Made by a program: the position numbers and the translations under genes. From the NCBI GenBank assembly GCA_958423465.1, contig CATZRD010000058.1:1-8277 (forward strand): 8,277 bases of DNA, written 5' to 3'. A model generated the notes under the pieces. The model saw only the letters and a list, made by a program, of their open reading frames with translations. It ran no database searches and was not told where the DNA came from. How positions within the stretch are numbered: position 1 is the first letter of the stretch; every line of letters starts with the position of its first letter. Below are positions 6,550-8,277 of the stretch, in pieces. This stretch comes from an uncultured Oscillospiraceae bacterium (GTDB taxonomy: Bacteria > Bacillota > Clostridia > Oscillospirales > Oscillospiraceae).

Positions 6550-7020
6550 TCACCACTCCTTTTCATAGTCGCCGCTCTTGCCGCCGGTCTTCCGGCAGAG
6601 GCGGATCTCCCCGATCTCCATATCCTTCTGCGCCGCCTTGCACATATCGTAGACGGTCAGGGCCGCGGCGCTCACCGCCGTCAGGGCCTCCATCTCCACG
6701 CCGGTCTCCCCCCTGCATCTGGCCGTGGCCCGGATGCGGACCGCCTCCGGCTCCAGGGTGAAGGCGATGTCCACCCCGGTGAGGGCTACCGGGTGGCACA
6801 TGGGAATCAGCTCGTGGGTGCGCTTGGCGGCCATGATCCCCGCCACCTGGGCCACCGACAGCACGTCCCCCTTGGCCATGGTCCCGGCCCGGACCTTCTC
6901 CAGCGTCGCCGCCGCCATGCGGACCCGGCCCTCGGCCTCGGCCTGACGGAAGGTTTTCTCCTTGTCCGTCACGTCCACCATCCGGGCCCGGCCCTGATCG
7001 TTGAAATGGGTCAGCTCCAT
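6550..7020 (-). CDS. moaC: Cyclic pyranopterin monophosphate synthase MoaC
   Basis: MoaC converts the MoaA product 3',8-cyclo-dihydro-GTP into cyclic pyranopterin monophosphate, step two of molybdopterin synthesis in the cytoplasm. The 156 residues match the family length (about 160). Active-site features are present: Lys50 in GTMAKGDVL, the CHP motif at 75-77 in IPMCHPVALTGV, GVEMEALTAVS at 107-117 with Glu109 and Glu111, Asp125 and Lys128 in VYDMCKA, and the conserved end KTGGKSG at 144-150. No truncation is seen. A GGAGG site inside the 3' end of moaA precedes its ATG, and only 4 nt separate the two genes, giving the usual moaA-moaC coupling. Confidence 0.97.
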   Translation of the reverse strand: MELTHFNDQGRARMVDVTDKEKTFRQAEAEGRVRMAAATLEKVRAGTMAKGDVLSVAQVAGIMAAKRTHELIPMCHPVALTGVDIAFTLEPEAVRIRATARCRGETGVEMEALTAVSAAALTVYDMCKAAQKDMEIGEIRLCRKTGGKSGDYEKEW

Positions 7021-7024
7021 TCTC

Positions 7025-7963
7025 TCATCCTCCGATCTCGTTCATATTCCGGAGCGCGCCGCTGTGCCCCGTCTCCGCCAGCCGGTGGCGGAGGGGCTTG
7101 GCCTCCACCCCCGCCCGGATGGCGGCGCGCAGGTCCTCCCCGTGGAGGCCCCGCAGGGGAATCTCCTGCCCCGAGTGAAGGCAGGGCTTCAGCCTCCCGT
7201 CCGCCGTCACCCGGATGCGGTCGCAGGCGGCGCAGAACCGGTGGCTCATGGGCTGGATCAGCCCCACCAGCCCCCTGGCCCCCGGCAGGCGATAGCGCGC
7301 CGCCACGCCGCCCACGTCCACCGGCTCCAGCTCGGGGCAGGCGTCCAGCACCGCCTGGGCGGGGAGATAGCTCTCCGCCGTCCCCTGCCCAATGGGCATC
7401 AGCTCGATGAAGCGCACCTCCAGAGGCCGCTCCGCCGTGAGGGCCGCAAAATCCCGGATCTCGTCGTCGTTGAAGCCCTTCATCAGCACCACGTTCAGCT
7501 TGATGTCCGGAAACCCCGCCGCCCCGGCGGCCCGGATCCCCGCCAGGGCGTCCTCCAGACGGCCTCCTCTGGTGATCTCCGCGTACCGCGGCGGCCGCAG
7601 GGTATCCAGACTGATGTTCAGCCGGTCCACTCCCACCCGCCGCAGGTCCTCCGCCAATTGAGGCAGCAGCAGGCCGTTGGTGGTCATGCACAGCTCCCGG
7701 ACCCCCGGGAGAGCGGCCACGCCCCGGCAGATATCCAGAATCCCCCGGCGGACCAGGGGCTCCCCGCCGGTGAGGCGGACCTTGGTCACGCCGCAGTCCG
7801 CCGCCGCGGCGGCGATCTCCACCAGCTCCTCCACGGAGCAGATGTCCCGGCGGTCCCGCTTCTGAACGCCCTCCGCCGGCATACAGTACCGGCAGCGGAG
7901 GTTGCACCGGTCCGTCACCGACAGCCGCAGATAGGTGATATTCCGTTGATACCTGTCCTCCAT
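7025..7963 (-). CDS. moaA: GTP 3',8-cyclase MoaA (radical SAM)
   Basis: MoaA uses S-adenosylmethionine and two 4Fe-4S clusters to cyclise GTP to 3',8-cyclo-7,8-dihydro-GTP, the first step of molybdenum cofactor synthesis. The 312-residue protein has the radical-SAM triad Cys20, Cys24 and Cys27 (CNLRCRYC), the SAM-binding TGGEP around 65-69, and NISLDTL at 116-122. The C-terminal cluster cysteines are 244, 247 and 261 (CAACDRIRV then KPCLHS). The C-terminus is the canonical diglycine, NEIGG, which is needed for activity in the family. All catalytic parts look intact. The ATG at 7963 follows a GAGGATC ribosome site. It is the first gene of the molybdenum operon, preceded by 260 nt of non-coding DNA with a promoter and possible operators. 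Confidence 0.97.
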   Translation of the reverse strand: MEDRYQRNITYLRLSVTDRCNLRCRYCMPAEGVQKRDRRDICSVEELVEIAAAAADCGVTKVRLTGGEPLVRRGILDICRGVAALPGVRELCMTTNGLLLPQLAEDLRRVGVDRLNISLDTLRPPRYAEITRGGRLEDALAGIRAAGAAGFPDIKLNVVLMKGFNDDEIRDFAALTAERPLEVRFIELMPIGQGTAESYLPAQAVLDACPELEPVDVGGVAARYRLPGARGLVGLIQPMSHRFCAACDRIRVTADGRLKPCLHSGQEIPLRGLHGEDLRAAIRAGVEAKPLRHRLAETGHSGALRNMNEIGG

Positions 7964-7985
7964 GCCTGATCCTCGCTCTCGAATA

Positions 7986-7999
7986 ACGCCGGGCGGCGT
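7986..7999 (-). other. Small hairpin in the moaA 5' leader
   Basis: ACGCC (7986-7990) and GGCGT (7995-7999) form a 5-bp stem with a 4-nt loop, about 22 nt before the moaA ATG and just upstream of its Shine-Dalgarno site. It could modulate translation, but it is short and may be chance in this GC-rich sequence. The predicted leader of about 48 nt is too short for the known molybdenum cofactor riboswitch class. Confidence 0.25.
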
Positions 8000-8017
8000 A
8001 TACTTGCTCTATGTAAC

Positions 8018-8046
8018 AGCATACCAGAACCACCGCTCCCGGGCAA
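8018..8046 (-). promoter_or_regulatory. Probable promoter of the moaA-mogA operon
   Basis: On the minus strand a -35 TTGCCC (8041-8046) is spaced 17 bp from a -10 TATGCT (8018-8023), which carries an extended TGn (TGG). Each hexamer matches four of six consensus positions. The predicted start is near 8011, about 48 nt before the moaA ATG. A weak -35 with an extended -10 would suit a regulated promoter, consistent with the possible activator sites just upstream. Confidence 0.55.
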
Positions 8047-8055
8047 CGCCAGTCG

Positions 8056-8091
8056 TTCGGTATTATCGAATTATCATTTCTGATCATCGAA
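8056..8091. promoter_or_regulatory. Tandem dyads, possible activator sites for the molybdenum operon
   Basis: Dyad 1 (8056-8070) is TTCG-N7-CGAA, which also satisfies the T-N11-A rule of LysR-type boxes. Dyad 2 (8078-8091) is TTC-N8-GAA with an internal TGATCA. The heptamer ATCGAAT occurs at 8065-8071 and again at 8086-8092, exactly 21 bp apart, so both sites face the same side of the helix. Relative to the predicted moaA start they are centred near -52 and -73, typical for an activator. They do not resemble the TATAT-type E. coli ModE box. The regulator is unknown. Confidence 0.4.
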
Positions 8092-8162
8092 TCTTGCACT
8101 GCCGTCCCGCAGTCCCCGGAACCGGGTCCGCCGCCGGGAAGCAAGAAACCCGCCGATCCTAC

Positions 8163-8191
8163 TTGTTTTTCCCGGTCAGGTCCGGTATAAT
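8163..8191 (+). promoter_or_regulatory. Near-consensus plus-strand promoter, divergent from the operon
   Basis: TTGTTT (8163-8168) is separated by exactly 17 bp from a perfect TATAAT (8186-8191). The predicted start is near 8198. A Shine-Dalgarno-like AAAGGA (8209-8214) and an ATG at 8224 follow. It points away from moaA, into sequence that leaves the window at 8277. Confidence 0.75.
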
Positions 8192-8223
8192 AAGATGTTA
8201 CTTCTCCGAAAGGATCTGATGCT

Positions 8224-8271
8224 ATGAAATTAGGAATCGGAGGACCGCTACCTGATTTTATATCTCAATAA
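8224..8271 (+). CDS. Possible 15-residue peptide or leader ORF (unrecognised)
   Basis: The ATG at 8224 lies 9 nt after AGGA and encodes MKLGIGGPLPDFISQ, with a TAA stop at 8269-8271. It sits directly behind the strong plus-strand promoter. The codons (TTA, GGA, CTA, ATA, TCT) are AT-rich and unlike those of the molybdenum genes. A second ribosome-site-like GGAGG occurs inside it at 8239-8243. It could be a leader peptide coupled to a gene beyond the window, a small peptide gene, or the start of a gene broken by a frameshift. The sequence gives no function, and translation is unproven. Confidence 0.3.
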   Translation: MKLGIGGPLPDFISQ

Positions 8272-8277
8272 TCCTCA

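Noticed and set aside
5088..6566. Apparent 492-residue fusion protein extending the MoeA-like gene upstream
   Set aside because: The part upstream of 6107 is a low-complexity out-of-frame reading of the MOSC gene. The ATGA overlap at 6104-6107 explains the true junction.
7964..8018. Molybdenum cofactor riboswitch before moaA
   Set aside because: The leader from the predicted start is only about 48 nt, with one 5-bp hairpin. The known class needs a much longer multi-helix aptamer, and I see no such fold further upstream.
7011..8144. Minus-strand 377-codon ORF overlapping moaA
   Set aside because: It is a Gly/Pro/Arg-rich frame shadow of moaA, which has intact radical-SAM motifs and the diglycine end.
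7962..8219. Plus-strand 85-codon ORF across the moaA upstream region
   Set aside because: It has no ribosome site, it runs through the moaA promoter, the dyads and the divergent promoter, and the composition is not protein-like.
1..8277. CRISPR arrays, insertion sequences or tRNA-linked attachment sites
   Set aside because: No regularly spaced repeats, transposase or integrase motifs, or terminal repeats are visible. The tRNA genes show no duplicated 3' end within the window.

Overview
This is a GC-rich bacterial window. Shine-Dalgarno sites are strong (GGAGG/AAGGAG), promoters are sigma-A-like with 17-bp spacers, the substrate-binding protein is a lipoprotein, and no outer-membrane component is seen. 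Together with the protein styles, this suggests a high-GC member of the Clostridia, plausibly Oscillospiraceae; the taxonomy is inference. Every confidently called gene lies on the minus strand, so the biological order runs from high to low coordinates.

Right edge (about 7964-8277). This is the control region. A minus-strand promoter (8018-8046) faces moaA. Upstream of it is a pair of related dyad sequences (8056-8091), placed as activator sites often are. A near-consensus plus-strand promoter (8163-8191) drives the other way, into a relatively AT-rich end that holds only a 15-codon reading frame before the window stops.

Middle (1959-7963). One tight run of eight genes covers molybdenum cofactor synthesis and molybdate uptake: moaA, moaC, a stand-alone MOSC-domain protein, a MoeA-like molybdopterin-binding protein with a Cys-rich tail, modA, modB, modC and mogA. 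Gaps are 49 nt or less, and two junctions are 4-nt ATGA overlaps. MoaA and MoaC would make cyclic pyranopterin monophosphate from GTP. ModABC would import molybdate. MogA would adenylylate molybdopterin ahead of metal insertion. The MoeA-like and MOSC proteins probably act late, in metal insertion or cofactor sulfur handling. The molybdopterin synthase genes (moaD, moaE) and a canonical full-length moeA are not in the window and must lie elsewhere if the pathway is complete.

Left part (259-1962). A helicase-fold gene has its own near-consensus promoter, whose -35 box overlaps the mogA stop codon. Its Walker A and DEAD-box motifs are both altered at key positions, so it may be an inactive helicase relative.

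Left edge (1-207). A tRNA-Gly(UCC) - tRNA-Arg(UCU) pair follows a strong extended -10 promoter. The tRNA-Arg gene is cut by the window boundary.
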